34,731 bases of DNA from a bacterium (GTDB lineage Bacteria; Auribacterota; UBA3054): assembly GCA_017963805.1 (NCBI GenBank), contig JAGCTE010000020.1, positions 1 through 34,731 of the forward strand, written 5' to 3'. Made by a program: the position numbers and the translations under genes. Shown in pieces: positions 15,192 to 24,287 of this stretch. Under the pieces are notes generated by a model. It had not been told where the DNA came from, did no database searches, and saw only the letters and a program-made list of their open reading frames with translations. Every line of letters begins with the position of its first letter. Position 1 is the first letter of the stretch.

Positions 15192-16104
15192 ACCACTTGG
15201 CCCACTGCTCGTAAGTGGTGAAATTCTGGCCGCTCTGTTTCTGGAGGATGGAGACGGCCATCTGGCGGACCTCGTTGTAATCGCTGAGCAATCCCTGCTC
15301 GATTATGGGCTGCAGAGCGTTGTGGCTTCCCTCCTCGTGCAGCTGCTCGAGCAGCGTAAGGGAGGTCTCCTGGGTGTCGGCGTCGCCCTGCTTGAGCGCG
15401 TAGTCAAGGCTCGGCATCATGCAGTCGTCGACCAGCATCGTGAGCATGTCGAGGGCGTTCTCCCTGACGTCCTCGTTGGGATCGTTCAGGGCCTGCATGA
15501 TTATGTCGTTAAGGCTCGCTTCCGGAGTCAAAGTCGCGATGCATTCAAGGGCTTCCTCCCTGAGATCGGGATCCGGGTCTTTCAAGGCTTTTTCAACGCC
15601 TTCCACCACCGAAGGATCGTCTATCGCTTTCATAGCCTCGACGGCCAGCGTCCTTATTTCCTCGTCCTTGTCGTCCAGCGCGGCCAACACGGCCGGCATT
15701 ACCATCTTGTCGCCCACCATGGCAATTTGGTTCATCAGTTCCAGTTTTTTCTCGGTTGGCGCGTTGGAGCGGAAAGCCGAGAGCGCATCGTCAACGAGCC
15801 CTTTGGTGTCGAAGCCTGGAATAGGATCGCCGTCTGGGACGAACATAACGGCTCTCTCGTGCCTCAGCTGGCGCATGGAGATCGTCTCTTCGGCCGCGGC
15901 GTTGGTGGACGAAGCGACCTCGGTGACCGCCGCTTTCGGCTTGCGGGGCGTTCTCACTTTCCTTTCCGTAACGCTTTTCCTCGGGCGGGGCGGTTCGTAG
16001 GGGGTAGGCTTCTCGCGGTTTTTCAAACCTAAAAAGATAAAGACGCCCACTATGATAAGCACTATGATCGTGCCGGATAATTTAACGCCGTCGCGAGTAG
16101 TCAT
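15172..16104 (-). CDS. Membrane-anchored HEAT-repeat protein
   Basis: A 310-residue protein. Residues 9-27 form a membrane helix, followed by a Pro/Lys/Arg-rich linker (PTPYEPPRPRK). From about residue 115 to 290 there are about five HEAT-like helical repeats with the pattern D-(P/E)-x-(P/E)-x-(V/L)-R-x-x-A, for example DKDEEIRTLAVEAM, DPDPDLREEALECI and DPNEDVRENALDML. HEAT repeats are protein-binding scaffolds, so this is probably a tether for partners at the membrane; topology and partner are unknown. AGGAG lies 8 bases before the ATG. The ATG overlaps the stop of the acyltransferase gene as ATGA, and its 3' end overlaps rnhB by 20 bases, so it belongs to the same transcription unit. Confidence 0.82.
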   Translation of the reverse strand: MTTRDGVKLSGTIIVLIIVGVFIFLGLKNREKPTPYEPPRPRKSVTERKVRTPRKPKAAVTEVASSTNAAAEETISMRQLRHERAVMFVPDGDPIPGFDTKGLVDDALSAFRSNAPTEKKLELMNQIAMVGDKMVMPAVLAALDDKDEEIRTLAVEAMKAIDDPSVVEGVEKALKDPDPDLREEALECIATLTPEASLNDIIMQALNDPNEDVRENALDMLTMLVDDCMMPSLDYALKQGDADTQETSLTLLEQLHEEGSHNALQPIIEQGLLSDYNEVRQMAVSILQKQSGQNFTTYEQWAKWYEENRK

Positions 16105-16829
16105 TTGTTTTCTCCTGAATTTCTGATTTCGCCTTTGCCGTCCGGCTTCATGCCGGCAAGCTCGTCGCCCTGGACGGTTATCTCGTCCATGATGCTCTGA
16201 AGCTTTTCGCAGTACGGGCTGAGATCCTCAGCGTCCTTGGGAACGATGAAGGGCGTGCCGAAAACTATGTGCACGGTGGCAAAGGGAAAGATTATCATGC
16301 AGCGGTCCCAGGATGAGGCCCTGTAGCTGAATTTGGCCGAAACGCCGAGCGGGATGATAGGGATCCCCGTGCGCTGGGAAATAAGCACCATTCCCGGCTC
16401 GATCCTCTGCCTTGGCCCCCTGGAACCGTCCAAGGCCATGGCGGTGTCTTTCCCGGAACGTGTGATTTTCAAAAGGTTCTTCAGGGCGCTCACTCCGCCC
16501 TTATGGGCCGAGCCCCTCACGCACTCGACGTTGAGAAGGTTGAAATACGAGGCGAGGATGTCGCCGTCCTTGCTCTGCGAGACCATCATTGAGAGCTTGT
16601 CATAGCCGAATTTCAAACGGTATATGGCGGGCAGAAGCATCCCCCTGCCGTGCCAGGATCCGAAGATTATGTTCTCACCCTTGTTCTCCCTGTCAAGGTA
16701 AAGCTTGTAGTTCTCCTCGTTGTGGAACTTGAAGCGGCAGGTCTTCATATTGATCAAAGTCAGCCAATAGGCCAGCTTCGGGATGACCTTGAAACGCATG
16801 AAGGGTTTTTTAAAGATATTGTCAGCCAT
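16101..16829 (-). CDS. DUF374-family lysophospholipid/lipid A acyltransferase-like protein
   Basis: A 242-residue LPLAT-superfamily protein of the DUF374 type, related to LpxL/LpxM. The motif FGSWHGRGMLLP (H60) replaces the usual HX4D. VSQSKDGDI, CVRGSAHKGG and MALDGSRGPRQ (131-140) are typical of DUF374, and GIPIIPLGVSA follows. It probably transfers an acyl chain onto a lipid A or phospholipid precursor at the inner membrane; the donor and acceptor are not deducible. There is no long N-terminal helix. It has its own -10 box 7 bases before the ATG, overlapping the stop of tatD. Its stop overlaps the HEAT gene start. Confidence 0.85.
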   Translation of the reverse strand: MADNIFKKPFMRFKVIPKLAYWLTLINMKTCRFKFHNEENYKLYLDRENKGENIIFGSWHGRGMLLPAIYRLKFGYDKLSMMVSQSKDGDILASYFNLLNVECVRGSAHKGGVSALKNLLKITRSGKDTAMALDGSRGPRQRIEPGMVLISQRTGIPIIPLGVSAKFSYRASSWDRCMIIFPFATVHIVFGTPFIVPKDAEDLSPYCEKLQSIMDEITVQGDELAGMKPDGKGEIRNSGENK

Positions 16830-16836
16830 TTTTCTG

Positions 16837-16845
16837 ATTATAACA
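16837..16845 (-). promoter_or_regulatory. Extended -10 box overlapping the tatD stop codon, predicted leaderless
   Basis: On the minus strand TGTTATAAT (16845-16837) provides TATAAT followed by CAGAAAA and the ATG at 16829, a 7-base gap. The TAA of this box (16840-16838) is the stop codon of tatD. No good -35 is visible. Confidence 0.55.
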
Positions 16846-17593
16846 TAAAGAGCTTTTCGGCATTTGCCGTCACGGCCTCGTCTATTTCCTTATACGTAAG
16901 GTTTCTGAGCTTGGCGTGAGCAAGCGCTATCTCAACTACGTAAGAGGGTTCGTTGCGCTTTCCCCTGTTCGGTTCCGGCGCCATGTACGGGCAGTCCGTC
17001 TCCACAAGAAGCCGATCAAGCGGAACGACCATGGAGGCGCTCCTCTGCATTTGCCCGTTCTTGAAAGTTATGGGACCGCAGAAAGAGATATGAAAGCCCA
17101 GTTCCAAAAAACGCTCTGCGCTTTCGGCGTCGTATGAGAAGCAGTGCACCTGCCCCCTGAGGCCGGGATGCTCCTTCAAGATCGACAGGGTGTCGTCCTT
17201 GGCGTCCCTGGAGTGGATCACGATCGGCTTGTCTAAAACTTTCGCCAATTCGAGCTGGGACGCGAAGGTCGCCCACTGCGTTTCCTTCGGATGGATGTTG
17301 TTGTGGTAGTCAAGTCCGATCTCGCCTATCGCGACAGCTTCCTTTTCCCTAAGGAGCCGCTTTATTTTTTCTTCGGCATCAGGGCTGTATTCCCCGGCGT
17401 TCAGGGGATGGATGCCTATTACGGCTCTCAGTCTCTCGTCCTCTTTCGCCATGGAAAGCGCCTGGTCGTTCCTTTTTTCCTCCCCGCCTATGACGATGAT
17501 CCTGGAAAGGCCGCGGTCCCAGGCTCTCTTCAGCATGGCTTCCCTGTCCTCGTCGTAGACTTCGAACTGAATGTGAGCGTGGCTGTCTATCAT
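16838..17593 (-). CDS. tatD: TatD family metal-dependent hydrolase / DNase
   Basis: A 251-residue TatD-type amidohydrolase-fold hydrolase with 3'-5' DNase or D-aminoacyl-tRNA deacylase activity in known members. Metal ligands are visible: H5 and H7 (DSHAHI), Glu of GEIGLDYH, His of VIHSRDAKDD, His of VHCFS and Asp of VETDCPYMAP. The frame opens two codons earlier at a GTG (17599). However, the ATG at 17593 has a perfect GGAGGAG 5 bases upstream and overlaps the stop of the M24 gene as TGATG, so it is the likely start. It fits in a run of DNA-processing genes (dnaE, uvrB, rnhB). Confidence 0.93.
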   Translation of the reverse strand: MIDSHAHIQFEVYDEDREAMLKRAWDRGLSRIIVIGGEEKRNDQALSMAKEDERLRAVIGIHPLNAGEYSPDAEEKIKRLLREKEAVAIGEIGLDYHNNIHPKETQWATFASQLELAKVLDKPIVIHSRDAKDDTLSILKEHPGLRGQVHCFSYDAESAERFLELGFHISFCGPITFKNGQMQRSASMVVPLDRLLVETDCPYMAPEPNRGKRNEPSYVVEIALAHAKLRNLTYKEIDEAVTANAEKLFML

Positions 17594-18717
17594 CAACACT
17601 CCTCCAGGCTCTTCTGACGGGGCGCGAGAAATTGCCCGCCCTCATTTGTCACATACATGCAGTCCTCAAGGCGCATGCCGATCTCATTCGGAATGTAGAT
17701 CCCGGGTTCGTCGCTGAAAGTCATGTTTTCTTTGAGCGGCATCTTGTTTCCCCTGCAGAGGTACGGCCATTCGTGCCCGTCCAATCCTATGCCGTGTCCC
17801 AGGCGGTGGGTGAAGGTCTCGTAGTCATAGCCGAAGCCGGCTTTGCCCAAAACTTCCCGAGCCGCCAAATCCGGCGCCTCCAGGGGATTCCCGGTTTTCG
17901 CGGCCTCCCTTGCCGCTTCCTGGGCTTCCCTTAAGACTTTGTAGACTTCCCTTTGTCTTTGGCTTGGCGTTCCGAACACCACGCTTCTCGTGATGTCGCT
18001 GGTGTAGCCTTCTATTTGGCAGCCGGCGTCGCAGAGCATAATGTCGCCCTCTTTCAGTTTCTGCGGATATTTCGTTCCGTGGGGATAAGAGGCCGCTTCC
18101 CCGAAAAGCACGAAGCCTCCGCCTTTGCAGCCGCGAGCCTGACATTCCTGGGAAACGAGCTCGGACATCTCGATATTGGTCATGCCAATTCTTGCGTTGG
18201 CAAAAGCCGCTTTCACCGCCTCGCCTATCACGGCGTTGGCTTTTTGCATTATCTTGATCTCCTTTTCGCTTTTCACGGCCCGGCAGAGCCTCACGATCAT
18301 TCCCGCGTCGGCAACGCCCTGCTTGGAAACTTTTTCAAACTCGCTGTAATACCAGAGAGGCATGGTGTCTTCAAGTCCGATCTTTCCCTCAAGTGTTGAA
18401 AGTTTTTCCGCGATCATGGCGCAGGGGTTTTGGTCCTCCTGCCAGGGCAAAACCTGGGCGTCCTCGCCGTAAGTTTCGCGCATCCTTCTTTCCTCGAAGG
18501 AAGGACAGATGTAGAAATACGTTCCGTCGCTTTTGATGACCAGGCCGTAAAGGCGGTCGCTGTAGCCTCCCCTTGCCCCGCAGAAATAGAACAAGTTCTT
18601 GGGCCCGGCCGTGACCAGGCCGGCAAAGCCGTTCTCCCTAAGAAGGCGAGCGGCCTTTTTTATTCTCTCTTCGCGATCTGATCTGCCAATCGGTTCAACT
18701 TCCCTCAAGTTCAGCAT
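17593..18717 (-). CDS. M24 metallopeptidase, Xaa-Pro aminopeptidase/dipeptidase type
   Basis: A 374-residue pita-bread peptidase that probably cleaves Xaa-Pro bonds in peptides in the cytoplasm. All five metal ligands are seen: D230 (CDAGC), D241 (TSDITRS), H308 ([13 protein letters not shown]), E337 (SDEPGIY) and E351 (MRLEDC). The N-terminal creatinase-like domain spans about 20-145. It resembles PepP/PepQ of Firmicutes and PVC bacteria, and exact specificity is not clear. The ATG overlaps the end of uvrB by 7 bases and has GGGGAG 3 bases before it. Its stop overlaps the tatD start. Confidence 0.92.
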   Translation of the reverse strand: MLNLREVEPIGRSDREERIKKAARLLRENGFAGLVTAGPKNLFYFCGARGGYSDRLYGLVIKSDGTYFYICPSFEERRMRETYGEDAQVLPWQEDQNPCAMIAEKLSTLEGKIGLEDTMPLWYYSEFEKVSKQGVADAGMIVRLCRAVKSEKEIKIMQKANAVIGEAVKAAFANARIGMTNIEMSELVSQECQARGCKGGGFVLFGEAASYPHGTKYPQKLKEGDIMLCDAGCQIEGYTSDITRSVVFGTPSQRQREVYKVLREAQEAAREAAKTGNPLEAPDLAAREVLGKAGFGYDYETFTHRLGHGIGLDGHEWPYLCRGNKMPLKENMTFSDEPGIYIPNEIGMRLEDCMYVTNEGGQFLAPRQKSLEEC

Positions 18718-20717
18718 ATCTCCCCTTCGTTTTCACCTTTTATCTTGTCAAGTATTTTCTTCGATCTGGCGCGGCGCGCCAAAAATTTCCTTTTCGAATT
18801 CTTTATTTTTTCCCCGCCGGCTTTCCTTCTGTCGCGGAGCATATTCTCTATGGCGTCTTTGGCGGGATCGATGTAGTCGGCCTCGACCATGTCGCGCAAG
18901 GGCGCGTCGATCTCTTTCCAGACCGTCCTGGGAACGACGCCGTTCTTTTCGTTGTAATTCTCCTGGATCGCGCGGCGGCGCTCCGTCTCGTCTATCGCGG
19001 CTCTAAGGGCGTCGGTCATGGTGTCGGCGTAAAGGATCACGCTGCCCTTGATGTTCCTGGCGGCGCGCCCGATCGTCTGGATAAGGGAACGCGTGGAGCG
19101 CAGGAAGCCCTCCTGGTCGGCGTCGAAGATGGCGACGAGCGTCACTTCCGGAAGGTCCAAGCCCTCCCTTAAAAGGTTGATGCCTACCAAAACGTCGACC
19201 TCGCCTTTCCTTAAGCTGTTGATGACTTCCGTCCTTTCCATCGTGTCGATATCGGAATGGAGGTAAGTTACCTTGATGTCCTCGCCGATAAGATAATCCG
19301 TCAGCTCCTCCGCCATGCGCTTTGTCAAAACCGTGATGAGCGTGCGCTCGCCCGCTTCCACGCGTTTTCTTATTTCGCCTATGACGTCCGTGACCTGCGT
19401 TCGGGAAGGCCTCACCTCGAGTTTGGGATCAAGCAGCCCGGTGGGGCGGATGACCTGCTCGACCGGTACATGGAAGGAGACTTTTTTCTCCTCCGCTTCC
19501 TTTCTGGAAAGAGTGAGCTCATATTCCCCGGGAGTGGCGGAAACGTAGATGACCTGGTTCAGTTTCTGCTTTATCTCCTCGAAGCGCAGAGGCCGGTTGT
19601 CCTTGGCGGCCGGAAGTCTGAAGCCGTAGTGTACCAGCGTTTCTTTCCTGGCCGCGTCTCCCCTAGACATGCCGCCCAGCTGCGGAATGCTGATGTGGCT
19701 TTCGTCTATGAGCATCAGCCAGTCTTTCGGGAAGTAGTCGAGAAGCGTATAGGGCATCTCCCCTTCCCTGCGGCGGTCGAGATAGCGCGAATAGTTCTCT
19801 ATGCCGGAGCAGAAGCCCATCTCCTCCATCATTTCGACGTCGTGCGTGACGCGCTGAAGGAGACGCTGGGCTTCCAAAAGTTTTCCCTCCCGCCTGAACT
19901 CCTCGAGCCTTTTCTCTAGATCTTCCTTTATCTCCATTATGGAAAGGCGCATTATCTCGGCGCTCGTGGCGTAATGGGAGGCGGGATAGATCGTGAAGGA
20001 ATCGGTGTGGCGGAGCGTCTGGCGCGTCAGCTCGTCGCAGAGCCTCAGGCTTTCCACTTCCTCGCCGAAAAGCGAGACGGAAAGGTATTCCTTGTCCTCA
20101 TAGGCCGGGAAGATGTCTATTACGTCGCCCTTGACGCGGAAAGTCCCGCGGTGGAAATCGTCGTCGTTGCGCTGGTACTGCATTGCGACTAGCGACTTCA
20201 AAAAAGCGTGCTGGTCTATCACGTCGCCGACGGCGATGCTGGATCTCATCTCAAGGTAAGTCTCCGGCTTCGAAAGGCCGTAGATGCAGGAAACTGACGC
20301 GACGACGATGACGTCCCTCCTCGTAAGGAGCGAGCGTGTCGCGGAAAGGCGCAGCCTGTCCAAAAGGTCGTTGCGGTCGCAGCTTTTCTCAATGTAAGTG
20401 TCCGAGACGGGAATGTAAGCTTCCGGCTGGAAATAATCGTAGTACGAAACGAAGTACTCCACGGCGTTCTTTGGGAAAAGCCGCATCATCTCGCCGTACA
20501 ATTGCGCCGCCAGAGTTTTATTGGGCGCCAGAATAAGCGTCGGACGTTCGGCTCTCGCTATGATGTTCGCCATGGTGAAAGTCTTGCCGGAACCGGTGAC
20601 GCCCAGAAGCGTCTGCGACCTCAGCCCGCGCTCAACGCCCGTTGAAAGGTCGGATATCGCCTTCACCTGGTCACCCATGGGGGCGTAGGGCGAATTAAGC
20701 TCGAAGAGCGCGCTCAT
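18711..20717 (-). CDS. uvrB: Excinuclease ABC subunit B, lacking a recognisable UVR tail
   Basis: The damage-verification helicase of nucleotide excision repair, 668 residues. The Walker A motif is [10 protein letters not shown] (39-48). The beta-hairpin that holds DNA appears as [20 protein letters not shown]. Walker B is LIDESHIS, and [23 protein letters not shown] and QTIGRAARN are motifs III, V and VI. The C-terminus differs from the family. After ETERRR (about 577) there is no helical UVR motif of the NLEFEEAAxxRD kind used for UvrC contact, but instead a basic stretch ending in KSKKILDK-like residues ([17 protein letters not shown]). Its ATG overlaps the yacG stop as ATGA, with AAGGGGA upstream. 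Confidence 0.96.
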   Translation of the reverse strand: MSALFELNSPYAPMGDQVKAISDLSTGVERGLRSQTLLGVTGSGKTFTMANIIARAERPTLILAPNKTLAAQLYGEMMRLFPKNAVEYFVSYYDYFQPEAYIPVSDTYIEKSCDRNDLLDRLRLSATRSLLTRRDVIVVASVSCIYGLSKPETYLEMRSSIAVGDVIDQHAFLKSLVAMQYQRNDDDFHRGTFRVKGDVIDIFPAYEDKEYLSVSLFGEEVESLRLCDELTRQTLRHTDSFTIYPASHYATSAEIMRLSIMEIKEDLEKRLEEFRREGKLLEAQRLLQRVTHDVEMMEEMGFCSGIENYSRYLDRRREGEMPYTLLDYFPKDWLMLIDESHISIPQLGGMSRGDAARKETLVHYGFRLPAAKDNRPLRFEEIKQKLNQVIYVSATPGEYELTLSRKEAEEKKVSFHVPVEQVIRPTGLLDPKLEVRPSRTQVTDVIGEIRKRVEAGERTLITVLTKRMAEELTDYLIGEDIKVTYLHSDIDTMERTEVINSLRKGEVDVLVGINLLREGLDLPEVTLVAIFDADQEGFLRSTRSLIQTIGRAARNIKGSVILYADTMTDALRAAIDETERRRAIQENYNEKNGVVPRTVWKEIDAPLRDMVEADYIDPAKDAIENMLRDRRKAGGEKIKNSKRKFLARRARSKKILDKIKGENEGEIC

Positions 20718-20929
20718 TCCCCTTTTTCTTCCCCTTCGGCGTTAGCCAGCTCACACAGCTCTTCCTCTCTGAGAGGCCGGCTGGTAACGTACTCCTCTTT
20801 CAGCCAGCTGCCGAGGTCCATAAGGCGGCAGCGCTCGGAACAGAAAGGAAAATAGTCTTCCTTTTCATCGGAAGACCTGACGTACTCTTTCTTGCAAAGA
20901 GCGCACTTGTATTTTTTTATTTCAGGCAT
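20714..20929 (-). CDS. yacG: YacG-like zinc-binding protein (DNA gyrase inhibitor family)
   Basis: A small 71-residue zinc-ribbon protein. The four zinc ligands are C9 and C12 (KCALC) and C30 and C34 (FCSERC), followed by RLMDLGSWL, the YacG/DUF329 signature. The E. coli homologue binds and inhibits GyrB. The frame is open upstream to 21136, but that part lies inside dnaE and is low-complexity, so the ATG at 20929 (MPEIKKYKC) is the start. It overlaps the dnaE stop by 8 bases and the uvrB start by 4. Its place between dnaE and uvrB suits a role in DNA metabolism. Confidence 0.88.
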   Translation of the reverse strand: MPEIKKYKCALCKKEYVRSSDEKEDYFPFCSERCRLMDLGSWLKEEYVTSRPLREEELCELANAEGEEKGE

Positions 20930-23900
20930 TGCTTTGATCCAGTAATTGTCCGTCCGGGGAAAAGCGCTTGAAAGCCGAAGCCCAGACGGAAGGGGGCCTC
21001 GAGTCCCTGCCGGCTTTGACGCAGCCCTTGAGGAACCAGACTTCGTTCGCTTTCGCTTTCCCAAGCATTTCCTCCGCCAGGGTGTCCCAGACCATGACTT
21101 CAAACTGTCCGCCGAGGTCCTCCATGCCGAGCACAAGGTATATTCCGCCTTTTCGGTTGAAGCGTTTCCTAATGCTGTTCACGACGCCCCCCATGACGAC
21201 GATCCTGCCCGGCTCCTTCTCGGCCGTTTCTTTCAGCCTATCGGAACTGAGCGTGGCCTTTTCCCCGAACAGTCCGCTCCATGCTTTGAGAGGATGGTCG
21301 GAAACGTAAACGCCGAGGACTTCCTTTTCATAGCGCAGCTTCTCTTCCGGATTCCACTCGCTTTCGCCGCTTTTAGTACGCTTCACCGAGAAGAAGGAAC
21401 GCTGGAGAGAGCTTTCGCTCTTTGACTCCCAGCTTGAAAGCAGATCGTTGGCCAGAAGCGTAAGTTCGGAGCGGGACATCTTCGTGAAATCGAAGCAGCC
21501 GGCTTTGATCATGTTCTCTACGGCGGCCGGCTGGAGCAACCTCCTTTCGATGCGCAGGCAGAAATTGTCCAGCGACGTGTATTTTCCCTGCGACCTTTCT
21601 TTGACGACCGCTTCCGCGAGCTTTTCGCCGACGCCCCTTACGCCGACAAGACCTATGGACATCGTCCATTTCCCCGCCTCGTTTTTTACGGCGCAATTGT
21701 ACACTGAAGACGCGTTCACGTCGGGAGGCGCGAACAGAAATCCCATGGAGCCCATCTCCCTTATGGTCCTGGCCGTGAATTCATGGTCCCCTATGTGCGC
21801 GTTTAGTAGCGCGGCGCAGAAATGCGCCGGGTAATGGGCCTTCATATAAGCCATCCTGTAGGCGATCAGGGCGTAGGCCGCGGCGTGCGACTTGTTGAAG
21901 CCGTAGCCCGCGAAGCTCGCGATGTCGCCGTACAATCTTTCCGCCACCGCTTCGTCTATCTTCTTGATCATGGCCGCCTGCATGAATTTTTCCCGCTCCT
22001 TCTCCATCTGGGCGACCTTCTTCTTGGACATGATCTGCCTGAACGTGTCGGCGTTGCTCATCGTATATCCGAGGATCAAATGCAGCGCCTGCATGACCTG
22101 CTCCTGGTAGAGCATGATGCCGTAAGTCTCTTTCAGGACCTTGGCCAGCTTCGGGTGGGCGTAGGAGATCTCCTCCTCACCGTTGTGGCGCGCCACAAAG
22201 GAGTCGATGTACTGCATGGGGCCCGGGCGGTAGAGCGCAAGAACGGCTATGACGTCCTTGAAAGACCTCGGCTTCAGCCTTCTTAAGACGCGCTTCATGC
22301 CCTCGCTCTCAAGTTGGAAGATACCTATCGTGTCACCCCGCCCTATGAGTTCAAGAGTCGGCGCGTCGTCGAGCGGTATCTCGCTCCAGACGATCTTTTC
22401 CCCCGACTCCTCGCAGAGGACCCTCATGTCCTCCATTATCGTCAGCGTCCTAAGTCCGAGGACGTCCATTTTCAGAAGGCCCATGCGCTCCACGGCGTAC
22501 ATGTCGCACTGCGTCCTGGTGTCCCCGCCGCCTCCGAAGAGCGGGATCCTTTTCTTCAAAGGCTCCGGCGCGATCACGACCGCGGCGGCGTGCAGAGAAA
22601 CGTTCCTCGGAAGATCCTCGATCTTTTCCGAGGCGTAAAGCAAAGCCAAAAGCCCGCTGTCGCCGTCCCTCATCATGCGCTTCACTTCCTCGCACTTCAT
22701 CCGCGCTTCCCTGATGATGCCGAACTTCAAACCGGAATCCTTGGCGAAGCGGTCCAGAACGACGCAAAGCTTCTCGACCGTGCCGGCCGGCGTCTTCAAG
22801 ACGCGCGCGCAGTCCTGCAGGGCCGCCCTGGCCCGCAAAGTCGAAAAAGTCGCGACCTGGGCCACGCGGTCTATTCCGAAACGGGACCTGATGTAGTCGA
22901 TGACCTCTCCCCTTCTCCTTTCGCAGAAGTCCATGTCGATATCCGGCATCTTGCGCCGGCTGGGATTGAGGAAGCGCTCGAAATAGAGGTCGTATTCCAA
23001 GGGGTCGATCTCGGTTATCCCCAAAGCGTAGGAAACGATGCTGCCCACAGCCGAGCCTCTTCCAGGCCCGACCGGAATGCCCTTTGATTTCGCGAAGCGC
23101 ACATAGTCGGAAACGATCAGGAAGTAATCCGAAAAACCCAGTCTTTTTATGATGTCCAGTTCGTATTCGAAGCGGCCCTTTATCTTAGAGGCTCTTTCCG
23201 TGTCGCTCCCGTCGGAAACGCAAGGGTAGAGTTTCGCAAGGCCGGCGTACGCCTCCTTCTCAAGGACTTCGTCTGCCGATTCCCCGCTCTCTATGGGGAA
23301 CCTCGGCAGGTCCGTTCTCCTGTCGGGATTCAGCTCAACGTGGCAGACGTCGGCAATGGCGAGCGTGTTGTCGCAGGCTTCCGGGTGATTCTGGAAGAGC
23401 CGGCGCATTTCCTCCGGGGAGCGGAAATAATACTGGTTGTTTTCGGGAGTGAGTTTCCTGGGATCGTCGACCGTCTTTCCCTGGTCAATGGCGCTAAGGA
23501 GCCCTAAGATCCCCGCGTCCTCTTTCCTTAGGTATTTGCATTCATTCGTCGCGACGACGGGGATCCCCAAGGTCTTGGCCAGGTCGGTTTGACTTTTCAG
23601 AATAGCGATCTCTTCTTCCCTTCCGTGGTACTGCAGCTCAAGGTAGACGTTGCCTTTTCCGAAGAGCCTCACGTATTCGCCCAGGACTTCCGTCGCTTCC
23701 AGAACGGCGTTCTTCGAGAGCAAATCGTAAATTTCCCCGTCTCTCCCGCCGGTAAGAAGTATGAGATCATGTCCCGCTTCTTTAAGCCGCTCGGCTTTTA
23801 TGACGGGGCTGCCGCCTTCTCCCGCCTCGGCGTAAGCGTCGCTCAAAATGGAGCAGAGCGCCGCGTAGCCGGCATTGTTCTTTGCAAGGATGACGGACGT

Positions 23901-24167
23901 GAAGCTTCTTCTTTCCGGTTCGTCCAGTTCGCCGCCTTTCGTCTTCGCGCAAAAAGGCGCAAGCTCCGCCTCGATGCCGAGAATGGGAAGTATTCCGCTC
24001 TCCATGCAGAGGTCATAGAACCTGACGGCGCCTGACATGTTCATGTGATCCGTCAGGGCCAAAGCCGGCATTCTGGACTCGTAAGCAGCCCTTATCATAT
24101 CCTTGATACGCAAGGCGCTGCCCAAAAGGGAGAATTCCGATCTGGTATGTAAATGTACAAAAGACAT
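20922..24167 (-). CDS. dnaE: DNA polymerase III subunit alpha
   Basis: The replicative C-family polymerase, 1081 residues. Order: PHP domain (1 to about 230), palm with PVGPGRGSAVGSIVSYALG (365-383) and catalytic PDIDMDF (408-414), fingers, a second palm Asp in LKMDVLGLRTLTI, helix-hairpin-helix, and an OB fold near 980-1030. QRSFF at 922-926 sits where E. coli DnaE has its internal clamp-binding QADMF. The PHP metal site is degenerate. H5, H7 and D40/H41 remain, but the Asp of SLLDG is Gly (SLLGS), the His of the HLVLLAKN strand is lost (TSVILAKN), LTGC is LTGG, and NDVHY is NECKY. PHP proofreading is therefore probably dead and a DnaQ-type exonuclease is expected elsewhere. It heads the twelve-gene run. 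Confidence 0.95.
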   Translation of the reverse strand: MSFVHLHTRSEFSLLGSALRIKDMIRAAYESRMPALALTDHMNMSGAVRFYDLCMESGILPILGIEAELAPFCAKTKGGELDEPERRSFTSVILAKNNAGYAALCSILSDAYAEAGEGGSPVIKAERLKEAGHDLILLTGGRDGEIYDLLSKNAVLEATEVLGEYVRLFGKGNVYLELQYHGREEEIAILKSQTDLAKTLGIPVVATNECKYLRKEDAGILGLLSAIDQGKTVDDPRKLTPENNQYYFRSPEEMRRLFQNHPEACDNTLAIADVCHVELNPDRRTDLPRFPIESGESADEVLEKEAYAGLAKLYPCVSDGSDTERASKIKGRFEYELDIIKRLGFSDYFLIVSDYVRFAKSKGIPVGPGRGSAVGSIVSYALGITEIDPLEYDLYFERFLNPSRRKMPDIDMDFCERRRGEVIDYIRSRFGIDRVAQVATFSTLRARAALQDCARVLKTPAGTVEKLCVVLDRFAKDSGLKFGIIREARMKCEEVKRMMRDGDSGLLALLYASEKIEDLPRNVSLHAAAVVIAPEPLKKRIPLFGGGGDTRTQCDMYAVERMGLLKMDVLGLRTLTIMEDMRVLCEESGEKIVWSEIPLDDAPTLELIGRGDTIGIFQLESEGMKRVLRRLKPRSFKDVIAVLALYRPGPMQYIDSFVARHNGEEEISYAHPKLAKVLKETYGIMLYQEQVMQALHLILGYTMSNADTFRQIMSKKKVAQMEKEREKFMQAAMIKKIDEAVAERLYGDIASFAGYGFNKSHAAAYALIAYRMAYMKAHYPAHFCAALLNAHIGDHEFTARTIREMGSMGFLFAPPDVNASSVYNCAVKNEAGKWTMSIGLVGVRGVGEKLAEAVVKERSQGKYTSLDNFCLRIERRLLQPAAVENMIKAGCFDFTKMSRSELTLLANDLLSSWESKSESSLQRSFFSVKRTKSGESEWNPEEKLRYEKEVLGVYVSDHPLKAWSGLFGEKATLSSDRLKETAEKEPGRIVVMGGVVNSIRKRFNRKGGIYLVLGMEDLGGQFEVMVWDTLAEEMLGKAKANEVWFLKGCVKAGRDSRPPSVWASAFKRFSPDGQLLDQSNA

Positions 24168-24180
24168 AACTTATATTTAT

Positions 24181-24186
24181 ATTATA
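24181..24186 (-). promoter_or_regulatory. -10 box of the dnaE-led gene run
   Basis: On the minus strand TATAAT (24186-24181) lies 13 bases before the dnaE ATG at 24167, in an A/T-rich stretch. The leader would be only about 5-6 bases, with no Shine-Dalgarno site. No clear -35 is seen. Confidence 0.55.
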
Positions 24187-24228
24187 CCTTAAATCGCTCC
24201 AACTTTCGCCGCGGTAAAGTTTCTTCCC

Positions 24229-24268
24229 TTACAATCCCGGGAGGCATTTTGGTAAAATATAAGATAAT
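24229..24268 (+). promoter_or_regulatory. Promoter region of the PlsB-like gene
   Basis: TTACAA (24229-24234), an 18-base spacer and TAAAAT (24253-24258) form a plausible promoter. A second -10 candidate, GATAAT at 24263-24268, is closer to the GTG start at 24288. The 120-base divergent gap with dnaE (24168-24287) holds these two promoters and nothing else I recognise. Confidence 0.45.
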
Positions 24269-24287
24269 CAACATAAATAATTAAAAA

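Noticed and set aside
14620-16032. 470-residue plus-strand open frame opposite rnhB and the HEAT gene
   Set aside because: It lies antisense to two well-supported genes and has no recognisable domain; G+C-rich codons of the real genes leave the opposite frame open.
20930-21136. N-terminal extension of yacG
   Set aside because: It lies inside dnaE in another frame, is Ser/Arg-rich, and the YacG family starts at the residue encoded at 20929.
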